Assembly: GCA_945882615.1 (NCBI GenBank)
Contig: CAMCWK010000004.1
Location: forward strand, 1-64,000
Length of the DNA: 64,000 nt
From: Rhizobium sp. Q54
GTDB taxonomy: Bacteria; Pseudomonadota; Alphaproteobacteria; Micropepsales; Micropepsaceae
Direction: 5' to 3'
Positions 17,918 through 25,516 of this stretch are shown here, in pieces (the first letter of the stretch is position 1; each line of letters begins with the position of its first letter). Position numbers and translations under genes: made by a program. The notes below the pieces were generated by a model. The model was not told the DNA's origin, did not search any database, and was given only the letters and a program-made list of their open reading frames with translations.

Positions 17918-19321
17918 TTACCGCAGCGCGACGAGTTCGGCGGAGGCGGTGTAGATATACAGGGTGCCGTCCGCCACCACCGGCGAAATGGTGGTGCCGT
18001 CGGGAATTTCCACCCGGCCGACCAGCCGTCCGTCATAGGGCGACAGGGCCTGGGCATAGCCGTTGGACGAGACCACGATCAGCTTGTCCGAAACCAGCAC
18101 CGGGCCGGCCCACAGGATGGGGTCCGTTTTGCGGTCCGGATTCTCATATTGCGGCATCTGGTGAATCCATTTCACCTTGCCTTCCGTGCGGGTCAGGCAG
18201 AGCAGGCGCGCATTGTTATCCAGTACATAGACATAGTCGCCCGCCGCCCAGGGGGTCTGGATGCCGCCAATGTCGCGCGACCACATGCGATCGCCGGTGT
18301 TCATGCTGAAGGCCGCCATCAGGCCCGATTGGCTGATGGCATAGACCACGCCGCGGTCGATCACCGGGCGCCCGGCAATGTCGTCCATCTGGGACAAGGC
18401 CGTGACCTGGCCGGTGCGCGACAGCACATCGCTCCAGCCGACCTGGCCGTTCTGGATGCGCAGCGCGAAGAGTTCGCCCGAGGTATAGGGCACGATCACG
18501 GTTTCGCCGGAGATCGCCGCATTGGTGGAGGCCAGCATGCCGGCCGCCTCGGTGATGCCCTGATGATCCCACAGCTGGCGGCCGTCATCCTCCGCCAGGG
18601 CGTAGAAATGATTGTCGTGGGTGGAGAAGAAAATACGCCCCGCCGTCACCACGGGTGCGTTGACGATGGGCATGCGCATGTCCTTGCGCCAGATTTCCTT
18701 GCCCGTGCGCGCATCCATCGAGATCACCACGCCAAAACCACTGGTGACGATAAGGCGGCCCTTGGAAAAGGCGACGCCGCCGCCCATGCCCTGGGCCGGG
18801 TCCACGGTGTTGGCCTTGCCCAGCAGACCCCACAGGGTGGGCCAGTCGGTGCCGTCCTTGGGCGCCAGCTCTTTGTCCCAGACGGGACGGCCGTCACTGG
18901 CGCGGAAGGCGAAGACATGCGCCTCGGAATCCTGCACGAACACCATGCCGCCGCCCACCACCGGCGCGGATGTCAGGGCGGAAGCGGAATCGGTGCCCTT
19001 GCCGGCGTCCTGGCTCCACACTTCACGCAGACGTCCCGGCGCGGCCAGGTGGTACATGGCATTGGCGGCATAGCCGCCGGGCAGGGGCCATTCGGTGTTG
19101 CGATAGGGCGGCGGCAGCAGCACCGCCGTCTTGACCAGTGCGGGATCGGGCTTGAGCGCTTCGTCCAGCGACATCACCGGAATACGCACGCCGCGCAGCG
19201 TGGACTTCTTGCCGCTGCTGGAGAACCAGCTGCCGATCTCGTCGGTCACGGAGCAGCCCTGCAACAGCATCGCGGCGGCCGCGACGGCCAGAACAAGCGT
19301 GGTGGCGCGTGTGCGCATCAT
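17918..19321 (-). CDS. bamB: Outer-membrane assembly lipoprotein BamB
   Basis: BamB is the eight-bladed beta-propeller lipoprotein of the BAM complex that inserts beta-barrel proteins. The 467-residue precursor has a signal peptide ending in a lipobox (LLQGC, Cys about residue 23) and PQQ-like repeats with W-x-rich strands (GRPVWDKEL, GKEIWRKDM, GRQLWDHQG, VKWIHQMP). The tandem ATGATG start overlaps the preceding gene's stop by 4 bases. It lies between yfgM and der, as in E. coli. Confidence 0.92.
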   Translation of the reverse strand: MMRTRATTLVLAVAAAAMLLQGCSVTDEIGSWFSSSGKKSTLRGVRIPVMSLDEALKPDPALVKTAVLLPPPYRNTEWPLPGGYAANAMYHLAAPGRLREVWSQDAGKGTDSASALTSAPVVGGGMVFVQDSEAHVFAFRASDGRPVWDKELAPKDGTDWPTLWGLLGKANTVDPAQGMGGGVAFSKGRLIVTSGFGVVISMDARTGKEIWRKDMRMPIVNAPVVTAGRIFFSTHDNHFYALAEDDGRQLWDHQGITEAAGMLASTNAAISGETVIVPYTSGELFALRIQNGQVGWSDVLSRTGQVTALSQMDDIAGRPVIDRGVVYAISQSGLMAAFSMNTGDRMWSRDIGGIQTPWAAGDYVYVLDNNARLLCLTRTEGKVKWIHQMPQYENPDRKTDPILWAGPVLVSDKLIVVSSNGYAQALSPYDGRLVGRVEIPDGTTISPVVADGTLYIYTASAELVALR

Positions 19322-20052
19322 TGCGCCGGCGCGGCGGGTGATGCCGCCGGTGCAGCAGCAGTCGCAGCAGCTTGGGGCGGCGGAGGCACCACCACTTCGG
19401 GGGGCACCGTGCCGAAGGTGACGGCGCCGCCATTCCTGAGATATTCGGCCATCGCCTTGGCGCGGGCGCGAAGCGCGTCGGGCGCCTCGGCATTGGCGGC
19501 CAGCGCGGCATATTTGGTCTGGGCCGATTTCAGATCCATCGCCTTGTAGTCGGCAAAGGCCAGGATCTCATGTGCGTTTTCGCGCCACGGGCTGCCCGGC
19601 TGGTCCAGCGGCTTCAGGAGTTCGGCCAGCTGGGTACGCGTGGCGGTTTCGGCCATGGCCCAGGCGGCCCGCAGCCGCGCCACCGACCCGATCGCGCCGG
19701 TATCGCTGTCGGCGATCTCTTTGTAGATTTCTATGGCTTCGCTGCGCTGGCCGGCCGCGAACATGGCGCTGGCCTGGCTGAGACGCGCCACCGGGCCATA
19801 GCTCTTGGCCTGGGCGAGATCGACAAAGGCATTGGCGGCGGTTTGCGGATTGGTGATGCGCTGCGCGGCCAGGTATTGGGCGGAGACGGCTTCGCGCTGC
19901 TGGCGCTCATGGCGCTGCCACAGCTGCCAGACGCCGATGCCGACGAACACCATGACGCCCGCCGCGATGATATAGGTGCCGTAGCGCTTCCAGATCCTCT
20001 GGGCCCGCTCGCGGCGAACGTCTTCTTCGACTTCGCGGAAAATATCACTCAC
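19318..20052 (-). CDS. YfgM-like TPR membrane protein
   Basis: The 244-residue product has a basic N-terminus, one membrane segment (about residues 25-45) and a periplasmic tetratricopeptide-like helical domain, the architecture of YfgM, an ancillary SecYEG/chaperone-network protein. The C-terminus is Ala/Pro-rich. The start is GTG at 20052. It overlaps bamB by 4 bases and sits two genes before der, matching the conserved yfgM-bamB-der order. Exact partners in this organism are inferred. Confidence 0.8.
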   Translation of the reverse strand: MSDIFREVEEDVRRERAQRIWKRYGTYIIAAGVMVFVGIGVWQLWQRHERQQREAVSAQYLAAQRITNPQTAANAFVDLAQAKSYGPVARLSQASAMFAAGQRSEAIEIYKEIADSDTGAIGSVARLRAAWAMAETATRTQLAELLKPLDQPGSPWRENAHEILAFADYKAMDLKSAQTKYAALAANAEAPDALRARAKAMAEYLRNGGAVTFGTVPPEVVVPPPPQAAATAAAPAASPAAPAQ

Positions 20053-20119
20053 AGTTCAAAACCTTTTTCGCACCGGTTGCAGCACCGCTTGGCAGGGCGA
20101 AGCCCTTGAGAAGGCGTGT

Positions 20120-20148
20120 TAATTAGCCCGCGCGGCGTTTGCGCGCAA
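20120..20148 (-). promoter_or_regulatory. Candidate sigma-70 promoter for yfgM-bamB-der
   Basis: On the minus strand TTGCGC (20148-20143) and TAATTA (20125-20120) are separated by 17 bases, placing a start site about 60 bases before the GTG of the yfgM-like gene. The spacing and position are good, the hexamers moderate. The rest of the 134-base gap shows no other feature. Confidence 0.4.
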
Positions 20149-20186
20149 TGTGCGGCGCGGTAACAAATCGCCCCGAATTCCGCCTT

Positions 20187-21011
20187 TTATTGGGCTTTTT
20201 TCATCGGGTAGACGTTTTCCACCCCTGGGAAGCGCCGTTCGCGCACATCTCGCGCGTAAGCCTCCACCGCCGCCTCGATGGCCGGGCCCAGCTGGGCATA
20301 CTGGCGCACGAATTTGGGCGGGTTTGGGTTGAGGCCCAGCATGTCTTCCATCACCAGCACCTGACCGTCGCAGGTGGCGCTGGCGCCGATGCCGATGGTG
20401 GGGATGGCGATGAGGTTCGTGATGCGGGCGGCGAGCGGCTCGGCCATGCCTTCCAGCACGACGGCAAAGGCGCCTGCATCGGCTACGGCCTTGGCATCGG
20501 CTTCCAGCGCCGGCCATTCGGCCTCGGTGCGGCCGGTGGTGCGAAAGCCGCCCTGCACATTGACCATCTGGGGCGTCAGCCCGATATGGCCCATCACCGG
20601 AATGCCGCGCTGGGTGAGGTACTGGATGGTTTCCGCCATGCGGGTGCCGCCTTCCAGCTTGACGGCGGTGGCGCCGGTTTCCTGGATGACGCGCGCGGCA
20701 TTGCGAAAGGCCATAGCCGGGCTTTCCTCGTAAGACCCGAAGGGCAGATCCACCGTGACCAGCGCGCGGCTGGAGCCGCGCATCACCGCCTTGGCATGGG
20801 TGATCATCATGTCGAGCGTTACGCCGAGGGTATTCTCCAGCCCGTGCATCACCATGCCCAGACTGTCACCCACCAGGATCAGGTCGACATGGTTGTCGAG
20901 CAGCTTGGCGGTATGGGCGTGGTAGCAGGTCAGGCACACCACCGGACTGCCGCCCTTATGGGCGCGGATTTCCGGCACCGTGATGCGTCGCGTCTGGGTC
21001 TGCAGGGACAT
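20187..21011 (-). CDS. panB: 3-methyl-2-oxobutanoate hydroxymethyltransferase PanB
   Basis: PanB transfers a hydroxymethyl group from methylene-tetrahydrofolate to alpha-ketoisovalerate, the first step to pantoate and coenzyme A. Family motifs are [11 protein letters not shown], the ITHAKAV segment, [14 protein letters not shown] and the catalytic Glu in VVLEGM. From ATG 21011 it is 274 residues, typical size; an in-frame upstream start at 21044 would add 11 non-conserved residues. It stands alone, divergent from the arsR-type gene; no panC is nearby. Confidence 0.93.
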   Translation of the reverse strand: MSLQTQTRRITVPEIRAHKGGSPVVCLTCYHAHTAKLLDNHVDLILVGDSLGMVMHGLENTLGVTLDMMITHAKAVMRGSSRALVTVDLPFGSYEESPAMAFRNAARVIQETGATAVKLEGGTRMAETIQYLTQRGIPVMGHIGLTPQMVNVQGGFRTTGRTEAEWPALEADAKAVADAGAFAVVLEGMAEPLAARITNLIAIPTIGIGASATCDGQVLVMEDMLGLNPNPPKFVRQYAQLGPAIEAAVEAYARDVRERRFPGVENVYPMKKAQ

Positions 21012-21084
21012 GAGAGCGGTCTTTCGCTGGACGCGAGGGAGCATAACCTACCCCGGGCATGGCGGATAATTGTGGCAGGCCTGC

Positions 21085-21112
21085 TTGACGGACATGGGTC
21101 GAACTTGATACT
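21085..21112 (+). promoter_or_regulatory. Candidate promoter for the arsR-type operon (possibly leaderless)
   Basis: TTGACG (21085-21090) and GATACT (21107-21112) are 16 bases apart. The expected start site, 6-8 bases downstream of the -10 box, falls at or next to the ATG at 21120. There is no ribosome site before that ATG, so a leaderless transcript is plausible. The ATG region also contains a weak inverted repeat (CTTAATCACATGCTTAA). Confidence 0.45.
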
Positions 21113-21119
21113 TAATCAC

Positions 21120-21452
21120 ATGCTTAACTATCAACTGGACCAGACCTTCAACGCCTTGGCCGACCCCACCCGTCGGGCGCTGGTCGAGCGGCTGGCCCAA
21201 GGCCCTGCCAGTGTCAGTGAACTGGCTGCCCCGCTGCCCATGTCGCTGCCCGCCGTGATGGGGCACCTCAAGGTGCTGGAAGAATCCGGCCTGGTGAAAA
21301 GCGAAAAGACAGGCCGGGTGCGCACCTGCCGCATCGAGCCCCAGATGCTGAGCCAGGCCGAACACTGGGTGGCCGAGCGCCGCGCGATGTGGGAGCGCAG
21401 TCTCGACCGGCTGGGTGCTTTTCTGGATATGACGAAAGAGGATGAAACATGA
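21120..21452 (+). CDS. ArsR/SmtB-family transcriptional regulator
   Basis: The 110-residue winged-helix protein starts MLNYQLDQTFNALADPTRRALVERL, the usual N-terminus of ArsR-type regulators paired with SRPBCC genes. The recognition helix region is VSELAAPLPMSLPAVMGHLKVLEESGLV. No metal-binding Cys pair (CxC) is visible in the usual helix, so it is probably not metal-sensing. It overlaps the SRPBCC gene by 4 bases (ATGA) and probably controls its own operon. Confidence 0.88.
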   Translation: MLNYQLDQTFNALADPTRRALVERLAQGPASVSELAAPLPMSLPAVMGHLKVLEESGLVKSEKTGRVRTCRIEPQMLSQAEHWVAERRAMWERSLDRLGAFLDMTKEDET

Positions 21453-21919
21453 GCCGTTCGATCACCCATGCCAGCTTCACCATCACCCGCCAATGGAAGG
21501 CCAGCCCGGCGCGCGTCTTCGCGGCCTTCGCTGACGAAAAGCAGAAGGACAAATGGTTTTCCGGCGACGGCGCCTGGACGAAGGTCGAGCGCAGTTTCGA
21601 TTTCCGGGAGGGCGGTATCGAAACCCTGACCGGCAAATGGAAAAGCGGCGTGGTGACGCGCTTTGACTGCGTCTATCGCGATATCGTGCCGCCCACCGTC
21701 GACGATGCGGGCCGCATCATCTACAGCTACACCATGTTCGTGGATGGGAAGAAAATCTCGGTCTCGCATGCCGCCGTCGAAATCCGCGCCGAGGGAGATG
21801 GCACAAAATTCGTCCTGACTGAATATGGCGACTATCTCGACGGCTATGACGATGCCGGCAGCCGTGAACATGGCACCAATGCGCTGATGGATGCGCTGGA
21901 AAAGTCGCTGCAGGGCTGA
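21449..21919 (+). CDS. SRPBCC (AHSA1-like) domain protein
   Basis: This 156-residue protein has the START/AHSA1-like fold signature: an N-terminal FTITRQWKASPARVFAAFADEKQKDKWF, a central beta region with FDFREGGIETL, and a C-terminal helix EHGTNALMDALEKSL. These proteins bind hydrophobic ligands, and those encoded beside ArsR regulators are of unknown specific function. It is translationally coupled to the regulator and followed 11 bases later by a broken SnoaL-like gene. Confidence 0.85.
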   Translation: MSRSITHASFTITRQWKASPARVFAAFADEKQKDKWFSGDGAWTKVERSFDFREGGIETLTGKWKSGVVTRFDCVYRDIVPPTVDDAGRIIYSYTMFVDGKKISVSHAAVEIRAEGDGTKFVLTEYGDYLDGYDDAGSREHGTNALMDALEKSLQG

Positions 21920-21930
21920 AGGAGAGACAG

Positions 21931-22322
21931 ATGGACCTGACAGAACTGGCCAGGGGTTATTACCGCGCTTTTGAAACCGGCGACCGCGCCTTTGTGGAAA
22001 ACAATCTGGCGCCCGGCTTCACCTTCACCAGCCCGTTCGACGATCACATCGGGCGTGAGGCGTATTTCCGCCGCTGCTGGCGGGACAATCCGTGCACGCC
22101 AGGTTCGATTTCGTCACCATCATGCAGGAGGGCGACAAGGTGTTCGTCGCCTAAGACGCCCAGATGCGCATGCCGAATGCGGTCCATCCCGCGGCAACCT
22201 TCCGCAATGCCGAATTGATGACCTTCGAGGCCGGCAAGCTGAAGTCCGTCGAGGTGTTTTTCGGCGACCCGCCCGGCGGACTGACGCGGCAGGCCTTCGC
22301 GGCCCAGTCGGGTGCGGGATAA
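21931..22322 (+). pseudogene. SnoaL/NTF2-like protein gene, frameshifted and with a stop
   Basis: The first frame encodes MDLTELARGYYRAFETGDRAFVENN and FRRCWRDNP, typical of the SnoaL-like NTF2 fold. At about 22090 similarity jumps to another frame (VHARFDFVTIMQEGDKVFVAY-like, then AATFRNAELMTFEAGKLKSVEVFFGDPPG), consistent with loss of one base, probably a G in CCGGTG. A TAA at 22152-22154 further interrupts the second frame, where a Tyr codon is expected. Two independent lesions argue for a true pseudogene over a single read error. A GGAG ribosome site remains upstream. Confidence 0.8.
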
Positions 22323-22338
22323 GTCGGGCGCGGGATAA
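22307..22338 (+). repeat. Tandem 16-bp duplication
   Basis: Two adjacent 16-bp copies (22307-22322 and 22323-22338) differ at one base (GTCGGGTGCGGGATAA and GTCGGGCGCGGGATAA). The first copy carries the pseudogene's terminal TAA. Slipped-strand duplication is the simple explanation. Confidence 0.85.
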
Positions 22339-22422
22339 AAAGCGCCCCTTGCGGGGCGAAATCCATGCCATAGTGGCGGCTCGCAACACAGCCTGTCACG
22401 GCACGGAGACGTTACGACCCCC

Positions 22423-23721
22423 ATGTTGGCCATTGAGATCGCGGCGGTTGGCTTTCTGATCGTCGTCAATGGGCTTTTGGCCATGTCCGAAATGGCAATT
22501 GTGTCGTCGCGCCTCAGCCGGTTGAAGGCGATGGTGGAGCATGAATTGACCGGCGCGCGGCGCGCTTTGGCCTTGGCGTCCGACCCCGGCCGTTTTCTTT
22601 CCTCGGTGCAGATCGGCATTACCCTGGTGGGCGTGCTGTCGGGCGCCTTTTCCGGCGCCACGCTGGGCCAGCGCTTTTCCGGCTGGCTGATGGGCCAGGG
22701 CATGTCCACCGACGCCGCCCAGGCGGTGGGTGTGGGCCTGGTGGTGGTGGCGATCACCTACGCGTCACTGATCGTGGGCGAACTGGTGCCCAAGCAGATT
22801 GCCCTGCGCAATCCCGAAGGCGTGGCGGTGCGCGTCGCCCCGGCCATGGTGCTGGTGGCCAAGGTGACCTGGCCGCTGGTGTGGCTGCTCGACATGTCGG
22901 GACGCCTGGTGCTCAAGGTGCTGGGCCAGAAGGGTGTGCGCCAGGACCAGGTGACCGAGGAAGAGATCAGGAGCCTGGTCGCCGAAGCCGAAAGCTCCGG
23001 CGTGCTGGAGCCGGGCGAAAAGGAAATGATCGCGGGCGTGCTCAAGCTGGGCGACCGCAACGTCAAGGTGGTGATGACCCCGCGCCATGACGTGGATTCG
23101 CTCAACCTGGAGGACGACGAGGCGGCCATCACCGCCGGCCTGCGCGCCAGCCAGCATTCGCGGCTGCCGGTCTATGACGCCAGCGGCGATGTGGTGGGCG
23201 TGGTGCAGGCCAAGGAATTGCTGGCCGCCTATCTGGCCGGAAACATTCCCCACATCCGCGACTTCATCCGCCATGCGCCGGTGATCCCCGACAGCGCCGA
23301 TGCGCGCGATGTGATCTTCGCGCTCAAGGATTCACCGATCCATATGGGCCTGGTGCATGACGAATATGGCCACTTCCGCGGCCTGGTCACCACCGCCGAC
23401 ATATTGGGCTCGATCGTCGGGGAATTCTCCACCGAGGACGGGCCTCAGGAGTTGCCGGTGGTGCGCCGCGACGATGGCTCGCTGCTGCTGGCGGGCTGGA
23501 TGCCGCTCGACGATCTCTTGGAAGTCACCGGTATCCGGCTGAAGGACCCCAGCACGGTGCACACCGCCGCCGGCTTCGTGATCCAGGGCTTTGGCCGCCT
23601 GCCCAATGTGGGCGAAAGCTTCGAGACCGATGGCTGGCGCTTCGAGGTGCTGGATCTGGACGGCCGCCGCGTCGACAAGGTGCTGGCCACCCGGCTGCGC
23701 GGCAAGCGGCGGCTGCGCTGA
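22423..23721 (+). CDS. CorC/HlyC-type (CNNM, DUF21) transporter or channel regulator
   Basis: The 432-residue protein has an N-terminal DUF21 membrane domain (about residues 1-190, four hydrophobic segments, SEMAIVSSRLSRLKAMV near the start), a CBS-domain pair (about 205-330, starting VMTPRHDVDSL) and a C-terminal CorC_HlyC domain (about 345-425). CNNM/CorC proteins are linked to Mg2+ and Co2+ export or homeostasis; older annotations call them hemolysins. It is probably monocistronic, ending at a strong terminator. Confidence 0.88.
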   Translation: MLAIEIAAVGFLIVVNGLLAMSEMAIVSSRLSRLKAMVEHELTGARRALALASDPGRFLSSVQIGITLVGVLSGAFSGATLGQRFSGWLMGQGMSTDAAQAVGVGLVVVAITYASLIVGELVPKQIALRNPEGVAVRVAPAMVLVAKVTWPLVWLLDMSGRLVLKVLGQKGVRQDQVTEEEIRSLVAEAESSGVLEPGEKEMIAGVLKLGDRNVKVVMTPRHDVDSLNLEDDEAAITAGLRASQHSRLPVYDASGDVVGVVQAKELLAAYLAGNIPHIRDFIRHAPVIPDSADARDVIFALKDSPIHMGLVHDEYGHFRGLVTTADILGSIVGEFSTEDGPQELPVVRRDDGSLLLAGWMPLDDLLEVTGIRLKDPSTVHTAAGFVIQGFGRLPNVGESFETDGWRFEVLDLDGRRVDKVLATRLRGKRRLR

Positions 23722-23737
23722 TCGGGAACTGAGAAAG

Positions 23738-23767
23738 AAAAAGGCCCGGTGCAACCCGGGCCTTTTT
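23738..23767. terminator. Bidirectional intrinsic terminator
   Basis: A perfect 12-bp stem (AAAAAGGCCCGG paired with CCGGGCCTTTTT) with a 6-base loop lies between the convergent CorC-type gene and rplI. The T-run on either strand allows termination of both transcripts. Confidence 0.9.
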
Positions 23768-23790
23768 GCAGTCTTTTTGAAGCGTGAGGC

Positions 23791-24378
23791 CTATTCGGAA
23801 ACCACGTCCTCGTCGGCTTCGACCTTGGGGCCGGCGCCGTCTTCGAACAGTTCCTCGGCCGCGACCTTGGCTTCCTCAGCGTCGGTCTTTTCCGCCAGCA
23901 CGTTTTCGCCGCGCGCCTGGCGCTCGGCTTCGTCTTCGCTGCGGGCGACGTTGACGGTGATGTTCACCTTCACTTCGGGATGCAGCACCACCGGCAGGGT
24001 GATCAGGCCGATATGCTTGATCGCCACGCTGATGGTCACCTGATGGCGGTCCACCTTGAAGCCGCCCTTTTCCATGGCGTCGGCGACGTCACGGGGCGTG
24101 ACCGAACCATAGAGCTGGCCACGATCGCCGGCCTGACGGATCAGGGTGAAACTCTTGCCGTCGAGCTTGTTGCCGACCTTTTCGGCTTCGCCCTTCAGCC
24201 TGAGATTGTTGGCTTCCAGCTGGACCTTCTGCGCCTGGAAGTATTCCCGGTTCGCCTTGGTGGCGCGCAGGGCCTTCTTCTTGGGCAGCAGGAAGTTGCG
24301 GGCGAAGCCTTCCTTGACGCGGACTTCGTCGCCCATCTGGCCGAGCTTTTCGACGCGTTCGAGCAGGATCACTTGCAT
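23791..24378 (-). CDS. rplI: 50S ribosomal protein L9
   Basis: L9 binds 23S rRNA near the L1 stalk base. The N-terminal domain is canonical ([32 protein letters not shown]), followed by the long connecting helix and the C-terminal domain. The 195 residues exceed the E. coli length (149) by an acidic tail of about 45 residues rich in Ala, Glu and Asp, as seen in other alphaproteobacteria. It ends the rpsF-rpsR-rplI operon, 10 bases after rpsR. Confidence 0.96.
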   Translation of the reverse strand: MQVILLERVEKLGQMGDEVRVKEGFARNFLLPKKKALRATKANREYFQAQKVQLEANNLRLKGEAEKVGNKLDGKSFTLIRQAGDRGQLYGSVTPRDVADAMEKGGFKVDRHQVTISVAIKHIGLITLPVVLHPEVKVNITVNVARSEDEAERQARGENVLAEKTDAEEAKVAAEELFEDGAGPKVEADEDVVSE

Positions 24379-24388
24379 GGTCGTTCTC

Positions 24389-24718
24389 CTACTTCACGAC
24401 GTAAGGCAGCAGGGCCATGAAGCGCGCGCGCTTGATCGCGTTCGCCAGGATGCGCTGCTTCTTGTTGCTGACCGCGGTGATGCGCGAAGGGACAATCTTG
24501 CCGCGTTCGGAAATGAAGCGCTGCAGCAGCTTGACGTCCTTATAGTCGATCTTCGGCGCGTTATCGCCGGAGAAGGGGCAGGTCTTCTTGCGGCGGAAGA
24601 AGGGACGGCGCGCGCCGTCTTCCCGGCCGCCACGGCCGCCTTCGCCGCCGCGTCCGCCTTCACGATCTCCACCACGTCCGCCTTCGCGGCCGCCGTCACG
24701 GTTTCCACCAAAGCTCAT
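24389..24718 (-). CDS. rpsR: 30S ribosomal protein S18
   Basis: S18 sits with S6 on the platform of the small subunit. The conserved core is RRKKTCPF...[26 protein letters not shown] and ends with [14 protein letters not shown]. Ahead of it is a 40-residue Gly/Arg/Asp/Glu-rich extension ([17 protein letters not shown] type) giving 109 residues against 75 in E. coli. The ATG at 24718 overlaps the rpsF stop by 4 bases. Confidence 0.95.
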   Translation of the reverse strand: MSFGGNRDGGREGGRGGDREGGRGGEGGRGGREDGARRPFFRRKKTCPFSGDNAPKIDYKDVKLLQRFISERGKIVPSRITAVSNKKQRILANAIKRARFMALLPYVVK

Positions 24719-25086
24719 ACCAGGATCTCCTCGGCTTCGCCTTCGGGCTTGGTGCCTTCGGGCTTGTCGTCGCGGCGGGCCTTGCTCGACGACACGTCGA
24801 ACTGGTCCACCTTGACGGTGATGTAGCGCAGCACGTCTTCGTTGATCTTCAGCTGGCGTTCCAGCTCGATCACCGCAACCGCCGGCGCATTGATGTTCAG
24901 CAGGACGTAATGGCCCTTGCGGTTCTTCTTGATGCGATAGGCAAGTCCGCGCAGGCCCCAATATTCCTGCTTCTCGATCTTGCCGCCTTCGCCTTCGACG
25001 ATGGTCTTGAGATGGGTGGCCAGTGCGTCCACCTGTTGCGCGCTGATATCCTGGCGCGCGATCAGAAGATGCTCGTAAAGAGCCAT
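24715..25086 (-). CDS. rpsF: 30S ribosomal protein S6
   Basis: S6 pairs with S18 in the small subunit. The 123-residue protein begins [20 protein letters not shown] and has the conserved [21 protein letters not shown] segment. The C-terminal tail is acidic and disordered-looking. It is the first gene of the operon and is preceded by a structured leader and a promoter (listed separately), consistent with the autoregulation by S6:S18 known in many bacteria. Confidence 0.96.
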   Translation of the reverse strand: MALYEHLLIARQDISAQQVDALATHLKTIVEGEGGKIEKQEYWGLRGLAYRIKKNRKGHYVLLNINAPAVAVIELERQLKINEDVLRYITVKVDQFDVSSSKARRDDKPEGTKPEGEAEEILV

Positions 25087-25150
25087 CTTGCGTCCCTTTC
25101 ATTTGGCCGCGGAACGAAGGGCAGGGGATCTGCACCTCGCCTTGGCTCGT

Positions 25151-25182
25151 CCGGGAGGCGCACCATGCGCACACCCTCCCGG
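25151..25182 (-). promoter_or_regulatory. Candidate S6:S18 autoregulatory leader hairpin
   Basis: On the minus strand CCGGGAG pairs with CTCCCGG (7 bp). Above it a 5-base bulge (GGTGT) and a second stem GCGCA/TGCGC closed by a TGG loop form a two-tier hairpin, about 65 bases before the rpsF start. Leaders of rpsF-rpsR operons in many bacteria bind the S6:S18 dimer through a structured element. The fit to that motif is inferred from position and the bulged shape; I did not align it. Confidence 0.45.
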
Positions 25183-25236
25183 TTCTTCGCTTGAAGATGG
25201 GGAGGGCCCCGGCCGACCGCAGCCGTTGAGGGCGGG

Positions 25237-25265
25237 GCTATAGAGGAAGGCGCCCCCCGGAGCAA
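25237..25265 (-). promoter_or_regulatory. Sigma-70-type promoter for rpsF-rpsR-rplI
   Basis: On the minus strand TTGCTC (25265-25260) and TATAGC (25242-25237) are separated by exactly 17 bases. The predicted start site near 25230 gives a leader of about 140 bases that contains the hairpin at 25151-25182. Confidence 0.6.
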
Positions 25266-25516
25266 GGTTTTGCGCCGAAAAGCCGGTTTTTCAGCAGGCC
25301 GCCCTGCCTGGACCTGAACAAAAACAGGAGGTTAGCCGGTTCATTGCCGGGTTACGCAGCCGGGAATCGCGGTCTTTCCCCATAGCTGCCGCAACGCGTC
25401 TGGCGCGAGACGCGCGCTGCAACCCCTGCTGCTGGTCGTCCTGGCCGGATGCGCGGCGGCCGGCTTGCAATCGGCGCGGCCTTCACGCCACCTTTGCGCG
25501 GGCAAGCGGGGACGTC

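Larger units (their letters stand above)
25087..25516. other. Divergent intergenic region between rpsF and the MFS pair
   Basis: This 430-base gap has no supported gene. Its left half holds the rpsF leader hairpin (25151-25182) and promoter (25237-25265). The right half (25266-25516) precedes the first MFS gene; I see no clear sigma-70 promoter there, only GC-rich sequence. The open frames crossing the region lack ribosome sites and protein-family similarity. Confidence 0.6.

Noticed and set aside
17903-19549. Long plus-strand frame opposite bamB and the yfgM-like gene
   Set aside because: Antisense to genes with lipobox and PQQ repeats; product has no recognisable domain.
22343-22358. CGCCCC/GGGGCG hairpin after the SnoaL-like pseudogene as a terminator
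   Set aside because: No U-tract follows on either strand.
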